In this document: positions 34,670 to 42,515 of the stretch, one piece after another
Layout of the letters: each line of letters starts with the position of its first letter
How positions within the stretch are numbered: the first letter of the stretch is position 1
Source of the DNA: JAUMBM01 sp964645715
Lineage (GTDB): Bacteria > Bacteroidota > Bacteroidia > Chitinophagales > Saprospiraceae
Direction of reading: 5' to 3'
Assembly: GCA_964645715.1 (NCBI GenBank)
Contig: CAZYAO010000008.1
Location: forward strand, 1 to 64,000
DNA length: 64,000 bases
Notes under the pieces: generated by a model
What the model saw: the letters and a program-made list of their open reading frames with translations, nothing else
Told to the model about the DNA's origin: nothing
The model's database searches: none
Translations under genes and position numbers: made by a program

Positions 34670-36001
34670 ATGAATAATATCCTGATCATAGGTGCCGGCC
34701 GCTCTTCCGGCGCGTTGATTCGCTATCTGCTCGAGAAGAGCAAAGATAAAAATTGGTTTGTCACCGTGGCTGATGCCGATCCCAAGCTGGCGGAGGCCAA
34801 AGTTGGAGGACATCCCAATGGCAGGGCCGTATGGCTCGATGCCACCAAAACCAATGACCGCAGGGAATTGATCACAAGGGCAGATGTAGTTGTTTCACTC
34901 TTGCCGGCTTTTCTGCACCTGGAAGTGGCCTACGATTGCATCCGGCTGAGAAAACACCTCATCAATGCTTCCTATGTATCGCGGGAGATGTATAGTCTGG
35001 CAGATGAAGCCCGTAGTCGCGAACTCATATTCATGGGTGAAATGGGACTTGATCCCGGAATCGATCACATGTCTGCCATGCAGAAGATAGATGAAATCCG
35101 TGCCAAGGGCGGGGAGATTACCACCTTCAGGTCATATACAGGAGGGTTGGTAGCACCAGAAAGCGACAACAATCCCTGGCACTACAAGTTCACTTGGAAC
35201 CCCCGTAATGTTGTGCTGGCGGGACAGGGAACTGCGCAATACCTGGAGGACGGCAAACTTAAATTTATCCCCTACAACCGCTTGTTTGCAGAGACGCGCA
35301 CCATTCAGGTGCCCGGTATGGGAGCGTATGAAGTTTATGCCAACCGCGATTCACTGATGTATGTGAAGCAGTACGGTCTGGAGGGTACCCCCAATGTGTT
35401 GCGGGGTACGGTGCGTCATCAGGGATTCTGCAGTGCCTGGAATGCGCTGGTGAAAATAGGGATGACAGATGGAGAGTTCCCCATATTAAATTCTGACAGC
35501 CTCACTTACCATGAGCTCATGGAGGCCTTTGCGCCTGTGGGTGGCGGTACCGTAAAAGAGCGGATTGCCGCTTTGGTAGGGGAGACGACCGATTCGGAGG
35601 TGATGAGCAAACTGGAGTGGCTTGGTCTGTTCCGCAAAACGCGCATTCGCCAGTCTAATGCCTCGCCCGCTTCCATTCTCGAAAATATACTGCTCGATAA
35701 ATGGAAGCTCGAACCTGTAGATAAAGACATGATCATCATGCAGCATGAATTTGAGTACGTGCTGGAGGGTAAGCAACACAGTTTGCGCTCGACCATGGTC
35801 ATGAAAGGTGAAAATGAGGACGATACGGCTATGTCCAGGCTCGTGGGTTTGCCGCTGGGGATTTTTGTACGCCTGGTCATGGAGGGGGCTATTCATCTGA
35901 AGGGGGTACAAATTCCGGTCATGAAAGAGGTGTACGAGCCTGTGCTGGCCGAGCTGGCGCAGTTTGGTGTGGCTTTTCACGAAGAGGAGACAATAGTGTA
36001 A
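34670..36001 (+). CDS. Saccharopine dehydrogenase family protein
   Basis: A 443-residue protein with an N-terminal Rossmann domain (ILIIGAGRSSGALIRYLLE, VTVADADP, ADVVVSLLPAFLH) and the saccharopine dehydrogenase C-terminal domain (MGLDPGIDHMSAMQKID, FRSYTGGLVAPESDNNPWHYKFTWNP). It matches the LYS9-like saccharopine reductase group, which makes or breaks saccharopine in lysine metabolism using NAD(P). The bacterial role could be lysine catabolism or a related amino-acid step. The flippase gene follows after 22 bp on the same strand. Confidence 0.93.
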   Translation: MNNILIIGAGRSSGALIRYLLEKSKDKNWFVTVADADPKLAEAKVGGHPNGRAVWLDATKTNDRRELITRADVVVSLLPAFLHLEVAYDCIRLRKHLINASYVSREMYSLADEARSRELIFMGEMGLDPGIDHMSAMQKIDEIRAKGGEITTFRSYTGGLVAPESDNNPWHYKFTWNPRNVVLAGQGTAQYLEDGKLKFIPYNRLFAETRTIQVPGMGAYEVYANRDSLMYVKQYGLEGTPNVLRGTVRHQGFCSAWNALVKIGMTDGEFPILNSDSLTYHELMEAFAPVGGGTVKERIAALVGETTDSEVMSKLEWLGLFRKTRIRQSNASPASILENILLDKWKLEPVDKDMIIMQHEFEYVLEGKQHSLRSTMVMKGENEDDTAMSRLVGLPLGIFVRLVMEGAIHLKGVQIPVMKEVYEPVLAELAQFGVAFHEEETIV

Positions 36002-36023
36002 TTGAACGCTTTAAGTTACTTGC

Positions 36024-37322
36024 ATGGCAATCTTGGGGCAGGTCGGAGCACTTCAGTGGGCCCAATTGGTCAGACAGCTAGGGGTGCTCGCAACGGCGGT
36101 GCTGTTGGCTCACACGGGGCTGCCTGCATCTCACATTGGTCGTTACGAATTGCTGCAGTATCTGACGGCTTTGCTCAGTGCGGCCTGGATCAGTGGCCTG
36201 ACCCAAGGCCTGCTTACACTCTGGCCTAAGGTCAGCGCTGTGGAGCAAAAAAATTTGTTGTCCTGGGTTGTTGTCTCCTATAGTATACTGAGCTTGTTGG
36301 TCGCAGTTGTCATTGGGCTGATGCCCTCCCGGCTGTTGCAATGGCTTAGTGGGCAGGAGATACTTCACTACCAGCGGTGGTTTGCACTCTTTTTAGTAGG
36401 ATACCTGCCTTCGCTCTTATTCGAGTACGTGCTTTTTCTGCATGGCCGTTATCGGTCTGTTGTATTATACAGCACCCTCAACGCACTTGGCTGGCTGGCA
36501 TGTCTGGTGCTACCGCCCGCCATGGGGTATTCCTTTTCATTGAGTTTTCAGTTGTTGGCGATGCTGGCAAGCTTTCGTTTGCTACAGTTGTGGATCTACA
36601 CGAGTCGACATGTACAACTGGGTAACCTGCGCTGGGACCTACTGCGTCGATGGCTTACCATAGCTGCCCCCATCACTGGTTATGCCTTGCTGGGAATTAT
36701 CAATTTATCCGTCGATAGCTGGTGGATAGGGCAGTTGTATGCAGGCGATACAGCCATGCTGGCAGTATACCGCTACGGTGCCCGGGAGATACCGCTGGCC
36801 ACGGCGCTCACGGCAGCGGCTGGTGCGGCACTGTTGCCGCAGCTGAGCGGCGCGCTGCACGAAACCTTACCGCTCGTGCGCCGGCAATCAGCAAAGCTGT
36901 GCCATCAGTTTTATCCGCTGGCCATCCTACTCACCGCTACTTCCGCCTACTGGTACCCCTGGGTATTTGGAGCTGCCTTTGCGGAGAGTGCCGTCATTTT
37001 TAACTACTTCGTGTTGATTGGCGGCAGCAGGGTGGTATTGTCGCTTGCCCTGGTGACCGCCACACAAATGCACGGACCGATGCTGCGCGCCGCGCTGATA
37101 TCATTGTTTATGCACATTGCGCTGAGCGGCTGGCTGGGAAGTCACTGGGGGGCTGTCGGTGTCGCAGCCGGAACCACCATTTCATTTATTGCAGAAAAGG
37201 CCATGCTCACTTATTTTGTATACCAAAAACAAGGTATTAGACCAGGTGCTTACTTGCATTTACCTGTCTGGACAGCCTATACAGCAGCGCTGCTGCTGGC
37301 ATTTGCTGTGAGCCTGTTTTGA
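36024..37322 (+). CDS. Oligosaccharide flippase / polysaccharide export membrane protein
   Basis: A 432-residue protein with about 12 transmembrane helices and the layout of the MOP/Wzx flippase group (YELLQYLTALLSAAWISGLTQGLLTLWP; NLSVDSWWIGQLYAGDTAMLAVYRYGAREIPLATALT). It probably moves lipid-linked glycans across the inner membrane. It is 22 bp after the saccharopine dehydrogenase-like gene, so they may share a transcript, though no functional link is obvious. No glycosyltransferases are nearby. The superfamily is secure; the substrate is unknown. Confidence 0.85.
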   Translation: MAILGQVGALQWAQLVRQLGVLATAVLLAHTGLPASHIGRYELLQYLTALLSAAWISGLTQGLLTLWPKVSAVEQKNLLSWVVVSYSILSLLVAVVIGLMPSRLLQWLSGQEILHYQRWFALFLVGYLPSLLFEYVLFLHGRYRSVVLYSTLNALGWLACLVLPPAMGYSFSLSFQLLAMLASFRLLQLWIYTSRHVQLGNLRWDLLRRWLTIAAPITGYALLGIINLSVDSWWIGQLYAGDTAMLAVYRYGAREIPLATALTAAAGAALLPQLSGALHETLPLVRRQSAKLCHQFYPLAILLTATSAYWYPWVFGAAFAESAVIFNYFVLIGGSRVVLSLALVTATQMHGPMLRAALISLFMHIALSGWLGSHWGAVGVAAGTTISFIAEKAMLTYFVYQKQGIRPGAYLHLPVWTAYTAALLLAFAVSLF

Positions 37323-37360
37323 TTTTTTCGCTGCTATCGCAGCAAAAAAGCCCCTGTTTA

Positions 37361-37400
37361 TTTTCATTCTCTGGCGGCTTCAGCCGCCAAAGAATGAAAA
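37361..37400 (-). terminator. Hairpin after pgk
   Basis: A 10 + 8 bp stem with one C/A mismatch on the plus strand that becomes a U-G pair on the minus strand. It ends 9 bp beyond the pgk stop, between convergent flippase and pgk genes. A shorter imperfect hairpin lies at about 37325-37348. Confidence 0.7.
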
Positions 37401-37409
37401 TGAAGGATA

Positions 37410-38618
37410 TCAATCCTGAATGGCTGCAATCCCCGGCAGGGTTTTTCCCTCCAAAAACTCCAGCATGGCACCGCCGCCGGTGGATACATAACTGACAGCT
37501 TCGGCCAGGCCGAGCATATTCACAGCTGCTACGGAATCACCGCCGCCCACCAATGAGAAAGCACCTGCCTGGGTGGCATCGGCCACGGCCAGCGCAATTT
37601 CGCGTGTTCCGTTGGCGTAGTTGCTCATTTCAAAAACGCCCATAGGACCATTCCAGAGGATGGTTTTGGAGCCCAGGATGGTCGAGCGGAAAGTAGCGAT
37701 GGCCTCCGGGCCAATATCGAGCCCCATCCAGTCTGATTCAATGGCATCACTGGCACAAACCCGGTGGTTGGCATCATTGGAAAATTGGTCGGCAACAACA
37801 GAATCGACAGGAAGCAGGATTTTGACACCCTTTGCAGCCGCTTTTTCGAGCAGCTGCCGGGCTGTGTCGAGTCGGTCCTCTTCACAGAGCGACTTACCAA
37901 TCTGCCCCCCCTGCGCTTTGAAAAAGGTATACGCCATGCCCCCGCCAATGATGAGTGTATCTGCAGCATCCAGCAGTCGCTCGAGGATGAGAATTTTGTC
38001 GGACACTTTAGCCCCGCCAATAATTGCCGTTGAGGGCTTCATAGGGCTATGAATGACCTTAGCGGCATTGTCGATTTCGGCCTGCATAAGCAGGCCAAAG
38101 CCGCGGCTTTGGGGGGTAAAAAACTGTGCGACCGTAGCGGTGGAGGCATGAGCCCGGTGGGCAGAGCCAAAAGCGTCATTGATGTATACATCTGCCAGGC
38201 TGGCCATCTGGCGGGCAAGGGACTCGTCGCCTTTCTCTTCACCCGGATAAAAGCGGGTGTTCTCCAGCAGCAGCACCTCGCCCGGCTGCAGTGCAGCAGC
38301 CATAGCAGCAGCCTGTTCGCCTACTGTTTCATCACAAAATGCCACCTCACGACCAAGCAGCTGGCGCAGCACCGGCAGTACATGACGCAGGGTATAGCGC
38401 TCCCGATTGATACTGCCGTCTTCCCGCAACTTGGCGAGCGGACGTTCGAAGTGCGAGCAGAGAATTGCAGCCCCGCCCTGATCGAGGATGTAGCGGATAG
38501 TCGGTATGGCAGCCCGGACACGAGTATCATCGGTTACTGCCAGTGTTTTCTTATCCAGGGGTACATTGAAGTCAACGCGTACCAATGCCTTCTTGCCGGC
38601 AAATTGAATATGCTGCAT
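37410..38618 (-). CDS. pgk: Phosphoglycerate kinase
   Basis: A 402-residue glycolytic enzyme converting 1,3-bisphosphoglycerate and ADP to 3-phosphoglycerate and ATP. N-domain substrate motifs (VRVDFNVPL, ILCSHFERP, LLENTRFYPGEEKGDE, YINDAFGSAHRAHAST) and C-domain nucleotide motifs (AIIGGAKVSDKILIL, ILWNGPMGVFEMSNYANGT, SLVGGGDSVAAVN) are complete. It lies downstream of gapA on the same strand, with a hairpin between them that may limit read-through. No exact -7 box lies directly upstream, which supports transcription from the gapA promoter. Confidence 0.98.
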   Translation of the reverse strand: MQHIQFAGKKALVRVDFNVPLDKKTLAVTDDTRVRAAIPTIRYILDQGGAAILCSHFERPLAKLREDGSINRERYTLRHVLPVLRQLLGREVAFCDETVGEQAAAMAAALQPGEVLLLENTRFYPGEEKGDESLARQMASLADVYINDAFGSAHRAHASTATVAQFFTPQSRGFGLLMQAEIDNAAKVIHSPMKPSTAIIGGAKVSDKILILERLLDAADTLIIGGGMAYTFFKAQGGQIGKSLCEEDRLDTARQLLEKAAAKGVKILLPVDSVVADQFSNDANHRVCASDAIESDWMGLDIGPEAIATFRSTILGSKTILWNGPMGVFEMSNYANGTREIALAVADATQAGAFSLVGGGDSVAAVNMLGLAEAVSYVSTGGGAMLEFLEGKTLPGIAAIQD

Positions 38619-38673
38619 GCTAAAGAATATTGAAGGAAGTGTGAGGGGAAAAATACATGTTCGTAAAACAATG

Positions 38674-38708
38674 ACGGGAGACAGCCACAGGCATGGGCTG
38701 TCTCCCGT
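38674..38708 (-). terminator. Intercistronic hairpin between gapA and pgk
   Basis: A perfect 13-bp stem (38674-38686 with 38696-38708) and a 9-nt loop, 27 bp after the gapA stop. There is no T-run, so partial termination or mRNA processing is as likely as full termination. Confidence 0.65.
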
Positions 38709-38735
38709 AAGGAGGTCAGTAGCAACTAACCTGGC

Positions 38736-39731
38736 TTAGAGAACAGCAATGCGCAGCGCCAGGTCTGACAGACGCGCAGAGTAGCCAGCCTCATTGTCGT
38801 ACCAGCCTACTACCTTGGCCATCGTACCCGAAGACTTGGTGAGCTCACTGTCAAAAATACAGGAGTGCGGATTGCCAAGAATATCCGTAGATACCAGTGG
38901 CGCCGTAGAATATTCGAGCACCCCTTTGAGTGGCCCTTCGGCTGCAGCCTTCATGGCAGCATTGATTTCATCAGCAGTAGCCGGTTTCTTCAGGATAACC
39001 GTAAAGTCGGTGATGGAACCATCGGCTACGGGAACGCGCATAGCGCCACCGTCCAGTTTGCCCTTGAGGTGCGGAAGTACCAGTCCAACCGCTTTAGCAG
39101 CACCAGTAGAGGTAGGGATAATATTGACAGCAGCCGTGCGGGCGCGGCGCAGGTCACTGTGCGGAGCGTCCTGTATGCGCTGGTCGGATGTATAAGCGTG
39201 AACTGTGGTCATGTAGCCTTTTTCAACGCCAAAAGCATCGTCCAGCACTTTTACCATGGGCGCAAGGCAGTTGGTTGTGCAGCTGGCGTTGGAGTAAATT
39301 TTATGCGAAGGATCGATGATTTCTTCATTGACACCCAGCACAACAGTTGGGATATCCCCTTTAGCAGGCGCCGAAATGATTACGCGCTTGGCACCGGCCG
39401 TAAGGTGCATACCAGCATCATCAGCGCCTACAAAGCGACCTGTGCACTCCAGCACTACGTCGACATTCATGGCACCCCATGGGAGTTTGGCAGGATCTTT
39501 TTCGGACAGACCGTCAATCTTTCTGCCGTCGATGTAAATATAATTAGCATCAGCACTCACTTCACCGGGATATTTGCCGTGGACAGAGTCGTGCTTGAAC
39601 AAGTGTGCCAGTGTAGCATTGTCCGTCAGGTCGTTGATGGCAACAATTTCTACATCCTTGTGGCTTAGCAAATTGCGGAGGGTCAGACGACCAATCCGAC
39701 CAAAACCATTGATGGCAATCCGTTTTCCCAT
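38736..39731 (-). CDS. gapA: Glyceraldehyde-3-phosphate dehydrogenase, type I
   Basis: A 331-residue enzyme. The NAD-binding start IAINGFGRIGRL, the catalytic Cys in SNASCTTNCLAP, the His region in TTVHAYTSDQRIQDAPH and the WYDNEAGYS C-terminal motif are all present. It oxidises glyceraldehyde-3-phosphate with NAD and phosphate. Asp34 (INDL) indicates NAD preference. It has its own -7 box 66 bp upstream and precedes pgk, forming a gapA-pgk unit. Confidence 0.98.
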   Translation of the reverse strand: MGKRIAINGFGRIGRLTLRNLLSHKDVEIVAINDLTDNATLAHLFKHDSVHGKYPGEVSADANYIYIDGRKIDGLSEKDPAKLPWGAMNVDVVLECTGRFVGADDAGMHLTAGAKRVIISAPAKGDIPTVVLGVNEEIIDPSHKIYSNASCTTNCLAPMVKVLDDAFGVEKGYMTTVHAYTSDQRIQDAPHSDLRRARTAAVNIIPTSTGAAKAVGLVLPHLKGKLDGGAMRVPVADGSITDFTVILKKPATADEINAAMKAAAEGPLKGVLEYSTAPLVSTDILGNPHSCIFDSELTKSSGTMAKVVGWYDNEAGYSARLSDLALRIAVL

Positions 39732-39796
39732 GGCGGGTAATTATTTGGTTTGAAAATACATTGCTCACTTCGCAAATCAGCTGGCTGACTGCAGTG

Positions 39797-39804
39797 CAAA
39801 GATA
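39797..39804 (-). promoter_or_regulatory. -7 box TATCTTTG for gapA
   Basis: An exact TAnnTTTG on the minus strand, 66 bp before the gapA start. Confidence 0.6.
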
Positions 39805-39921
39805 CAGATTTTTATCAAAAAACATTCTTGGTGTAAAAAATACAATAAGTCTTTTTTGCAGACGGCGCCCGCGCCGTTTTTTTTTGAAGAAAAAAAAAGA
39901 AAGTCGGAACTAAACAAAGAG

Positions 39922-39952
39922 TTGGGGCGTTCTAACAATTGAATTACATTTG
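39922..39952 (+). promoter_or_regulatory. ssrA promoter
   Basis: A TTG -33 element at 39922-39924, a 20-nt spacer and an exact -7 box TACATTTG at 39945-39952 give a start about 20 nt before the mature tmRNA 5' end. This is one of the better two-box matches in the window. Confidence 0.65.
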
Positions 39953-39979
39953 CAGCGATTAAAAGTAATCGCATAACCC

Positions 39980-40386
39980 GGGGATGTACTGGTATCGACA
40001 GTATCGCTTATGGGTTAGTAAGCATGCCGGAGCTTGATAGTTAGCTTCGTTATCAAATAGCTGTCGACTCTTAAATGGCAATACTCAGTATGCCATGGCT
40101 GCCTAATTCTAGGAATTAGAATGCCATTGTACGTGACGCCCGCGTTTCCGGCCTCAGGCCGCAACGCACTGCGCTAGCCTGTCAGCGCCCTGTGTCCGTG
40201 CATCAACCAAACAAACAGGCTAGGTGTTGTCGGCTGCTCGTCGGCTACATCGAAATTCAGAGCTGGACTGGTGGTATGGGCGGGTTGGTGCACCTACCCA
40301 TCAGTTGAGATTCAAAGCAGCAACTAAGCATGTAGAAAGCTAATTTATACTTTATCTGGACCCGAGTTCGACTCTCGGCATCTCCA
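39980..40386 (+). ncRNA. ssrA: tmRNA
   Basis: The transfer-messenger RNA that rescues stalled ribosomes. The 5' end GGGGATG (39980-39986) pairs with CATCTCC (40379-40385) to form the acceptor stem, with one G-U pair. The T-arm TTCGACTC and the 5' segment ACTGGTATCGACAG are typical of tmRNA. The tag reading frame at 40077-40106 (GGC to TAA) encodes GNTQYAMAA. The terminal CCA is not fully encoded. The 3' boundary is uncertain by a few bases. Confidence 0.95.
40077..40106 (+). other. tmRNA tag reading frame (GNTQYAMAA)
   Basis: The resume codon GGC is followed by AAT ACT CAG TAT GCC ATG GCT GCC and TAA. The length and Gly-start match the GETNYALAA-type tags of Bacteroidota, with Met in place of the usual Leu before the final Ala-Ala. 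Confidence 0.88.
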
Positions 40387-40410
40387 CAATCACTTGTTTT
40401 TCAATAATGT

Positions 40411-40446
40411 AAAAAGCCGCAATCTGTCATACAGTTGCGGCTTTTT
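40411..40446. terminator. Bidirectional terminator between ssrA and fbp
   Basis: A 12-bp stem (40411-40422 with 40435-40446), extended by an inner CTGT/ACAG pairing, with an A-run on the left and a T-run on the right. It serves ssrA on the plus strand and fbp on the minus strand. Confidence 0.88.
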
Positions 40447-40462
40447 TTATTTGGTCAGTGTA

Positions 40463-41479
40463 CTAGCCAAAGCTGGGGGCAGCACTGTAGCGACGTACGA
40501 AAGCCTCCATCTCATCGACCATGGCAGGTGATCCAATGGCTATGGTCGCCCGCTGGTGCAGATGTTTTACTTCGAGGTCGAGTATGCGCTCCAGTTGGCA
40601 GGTAATCGCCCTGCCGCCTGCCTGTTCCACAATAAAGGAGAGCGGATTGCACTCATACACCAGTCGCAGCTTGCCCAGCGGATATTTTCGGGTGTTGGGG
40701 TATAAGAAAATACCTCCCTGAAAAAGTATTCTGTGAATATCGCTGACCGAAGAGCCAATGTAGCGCAGGCGCAGATTGAGATCAGAGCAATGATCGATGT
40801 AGCGGCGCATCTCAACGTCAAACTTCAGGTAGTAGCCTTGGTTGACGGAATAGTAGTTGCCTCTGTCCGGAATCTTGATGTCGCGATGGCTCAGACAAAA
40901 CTCGCCAATACTCGGATCCAGTGTAAATCCGTTGACTCCTCTGCCTGTGCTGTATACGAGAAGGGTTGAGGTGCCATACAGCACATAGCCTGCCGCTACC
41001 ATTTCGGTTCCTTTTTGCAGGTAGTCTTCCAGTGTACAGGGCTTGTCGAGCTCGCTGACGCGCCGGAAGATACCAAAGATGGTACCTACAGATACGTTCA
41101 CATCAATATTGGAGGAGCCATCGAGCGGGTCAAAAACGACAACATACTTGGAGGTTTTATCGAGTACCTGGGGGAAAGATATATAGTCCTCAAATTCCTC
41201 AGAAGCAATACCGGCACATTCACCACTATTTTTGAGGCATTCTATGAGTTTTTCGTTGGCGTAGAGGTCCAGTTTTTGTACATCATCGCCGGTCGTATTT
41301 TCTGTATCGGCTCTGCCGATAATGCCGACCAGGCCTGCTTTGTTGACCTCTCGGTTGACAATTTTGGCAGCAACACCGATGTCGCGGAGCAGGCCGGTGA
41401 GTTCTCCGGAGGCAAAAGGGAAATCTTTTTGACGATGAATGATGAACTCATCGAGTGTAACAATGCGACTGCGATCCAT
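40463..41479 (-). CDS. fbp: Fructose-1,6-bisphosphatase, class I
   Basis: Gluconeogenic phosphatase, 338 residues from the ATG at 41479. A longer frame to 41560 would run through the exact -7 box at 41507-41514, so it is rejected. Metal and substrate motifs: ASEEFEDY, VVFDPLDGSSNIDVNVSVGTIFGIF and the C-terminal KLRLVYECNPLSFIVEQAGG, where the family Met is Cys. The length and motif order are normal for class I. It is monocistronic and shares a terminator with ssrA. Confidence 0.97.
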   Translation of the reverse strand: MDRSRIVTLDEFIIHRQKDFPFASGELTGLLRDIGVAAKIVNREVNKAGLVGIIGRADTENTTGDDVQKLDLYANEKLIECLKNSGECAGIASEEFEDYISFPQVLDKTSKYVVVFDPLDGSSNIDVNVSVGTIFGIFRRVSELDKPCTLEDYLQKGTEMVAAGYVLYGTSTLLVYSTGRGVNGFTLDPSIGEFCLSHRDIKIPDRGNYYSVNQGYYLKFDVEMRRYIDHCSDLNLRLRYIGSSVSDIHRILFQGGIFLYPNTRKYPLGKLRLVYECNPLSFIVEQAGGRAITCQLERILDLEVKHLHQRATIAIGSPAMVDEMEAFVRRYSAAPSFG

Positions 41480-41506
41480 AAAAGAAGCGATTTGGTTAGG
41501 TTTCGT

Positions 41507-41514
41507 CAAATATA
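41507..41514 (-). promoter_or_regulatory. -7 box TATATTTG for fbp
   Basis: An exact TAnnTTTG on the minus strand, 27 bp before the ATG at 41479. It fixes the start by lying inside the longer open frame. Confidence 0.6.
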
Positions 41515-41606
41515 GCAAAGCAAAACCTAAGGCGGGGATGATTTTTGCCTTTTTTAGCAAATAATCCTTCCTACTTTCGTGATGTCAATTAAACTACTGT
41601 GCGTAT

Positions 41607-42515
41607 ATGAGTCAACTGCCTGTTGAATGGTTGCGGAGTCCTGATAATGGCCAGCCGCTGCATCTGTCAGCTGCGGGGGAGTTGCAGTCTTCTGATGGTG
41701 CTTTTATGTATTCCCTGGAAAATGGTATAGCCGTACTGCTGCCTCGTTCGCAGCCGTTGCCTGACTACGCAATCCATTACCAGCAAGATGCTGAACTGTT
41801 TGATTACGGTGACGAATGGGCCGACGATCCCTTGGCGCAAACAGACAATCGGCGGCTTCGGGAACAGATTTTGGCTGCGCTTCCTCCAGGCGGGGAGCTG
41901 CTGTTGCTGGATGTTGGCTGTGGCAGTGGGTGGCTGGCGGCAGCGGTACTGCCGAGAGGACATAGGGTGGTATCGATGGATATTTCGACGGTTAACCCGA
42001 TCAGAGCCCTGCAGAAACTGCCGTCGGAGCGGCATTTTGGGCTGGTTGCGGATGCCATGCAGTTGCCATTCGTGCCCGAGCTTTTTGATGCGATTGTAGC
42101 CAGTGAAGTTATTGAGCACGTCAAGAATCCTGCTGCCTTCATCGAGTCGCTGTTGTCAAGGCTTAAGCCCGGCGGGCGGATGGTTGTCACGACGCCCTAT
42201 GACGAAAAAATCCAGTATTGTCTCTGTATTCATTGCAACAAACCTACGCCCCACAGCGCCCACCTGCACAGTTTCACGCCCCGCAAGCTGCTTTCCTTAT
42301 TACCGGAAAACCTGCGGGCTGCCGCCAAGGCTGTCGGCTTTGCCAACAACTACCTTTTGAAATCCCGATTGCAATACTTGCTGCGTTTTTTGCCGGCGGG
42401 TTGGTGGCAGCTGACAGATAGATTGGCAAACAGGCTTTTCGGAAAGCCGCAGCGACTGATGATGGTTGTCCAAAAACCTACTGCAGGGCTGTATAGTACA
42501 TCTTCTCTGAAATAG
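41607..42515 (+). CDS. Class I SAM-dependent methyltransferase
   Basis: 302 residues. The N-terminus (LRSPDNGQPLHLSAAGELQSSDG) resembles a Trm112-like module without its zinc cysteines. The methyltransferase core follows: LLLLDVGCGSGWLAAAVLP (motif I), VSMDIS, VADAMQLPFVPELFDAIVASEVIEHV and LKPGGRMVVTTPYDE. The C-terminal CIHCNKPTPHSAHLHSFTPRKL segment carries a Cys/His cluster that could bind a metal. The substrate is unknown. The 3' end overlaps the convergent TRAP gene by 38 bp. Confidence 0.9.
   Translation: MSQLPVEWLRSPDNGQPLHLSAAGELQSSDGAFMYSLENGIAVLLPRSQPLPDYAIHYQQDAELFDYGDEWADDPLAQTDNRRLREQILAALPPGGELLLLDVGCGSGWLAAAVLPRGHRVVSMDISTVNPIRALQKLPSERHFGLVADAMQLPFVPELFDAIVASEVIEHVKNPAAFIESLLSRLKPGGRMVVTTPYDEKIQYCLCIHCNKPTPHSAHLHSFTPRKLLSLLPENLRAAAKAVGFANNYLLKSRLQYLLRFLPAGWWQLTDRLANRLFGKPQRLMMVVQKPTAGLYSTSSLK

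Noticed and set aside
37325..37348. Intrinsic terminator after the flippase gene
   Set aside because: The stem is only about 5 bp with a bulge and is followed by an A-run, not a T-run, on the plus strand.
41480..41560. N-terminal extension of fructose-1,6-bisphosphatase
   Set aside because: The extension contains an exact -7 box and is outside the conserved family length.
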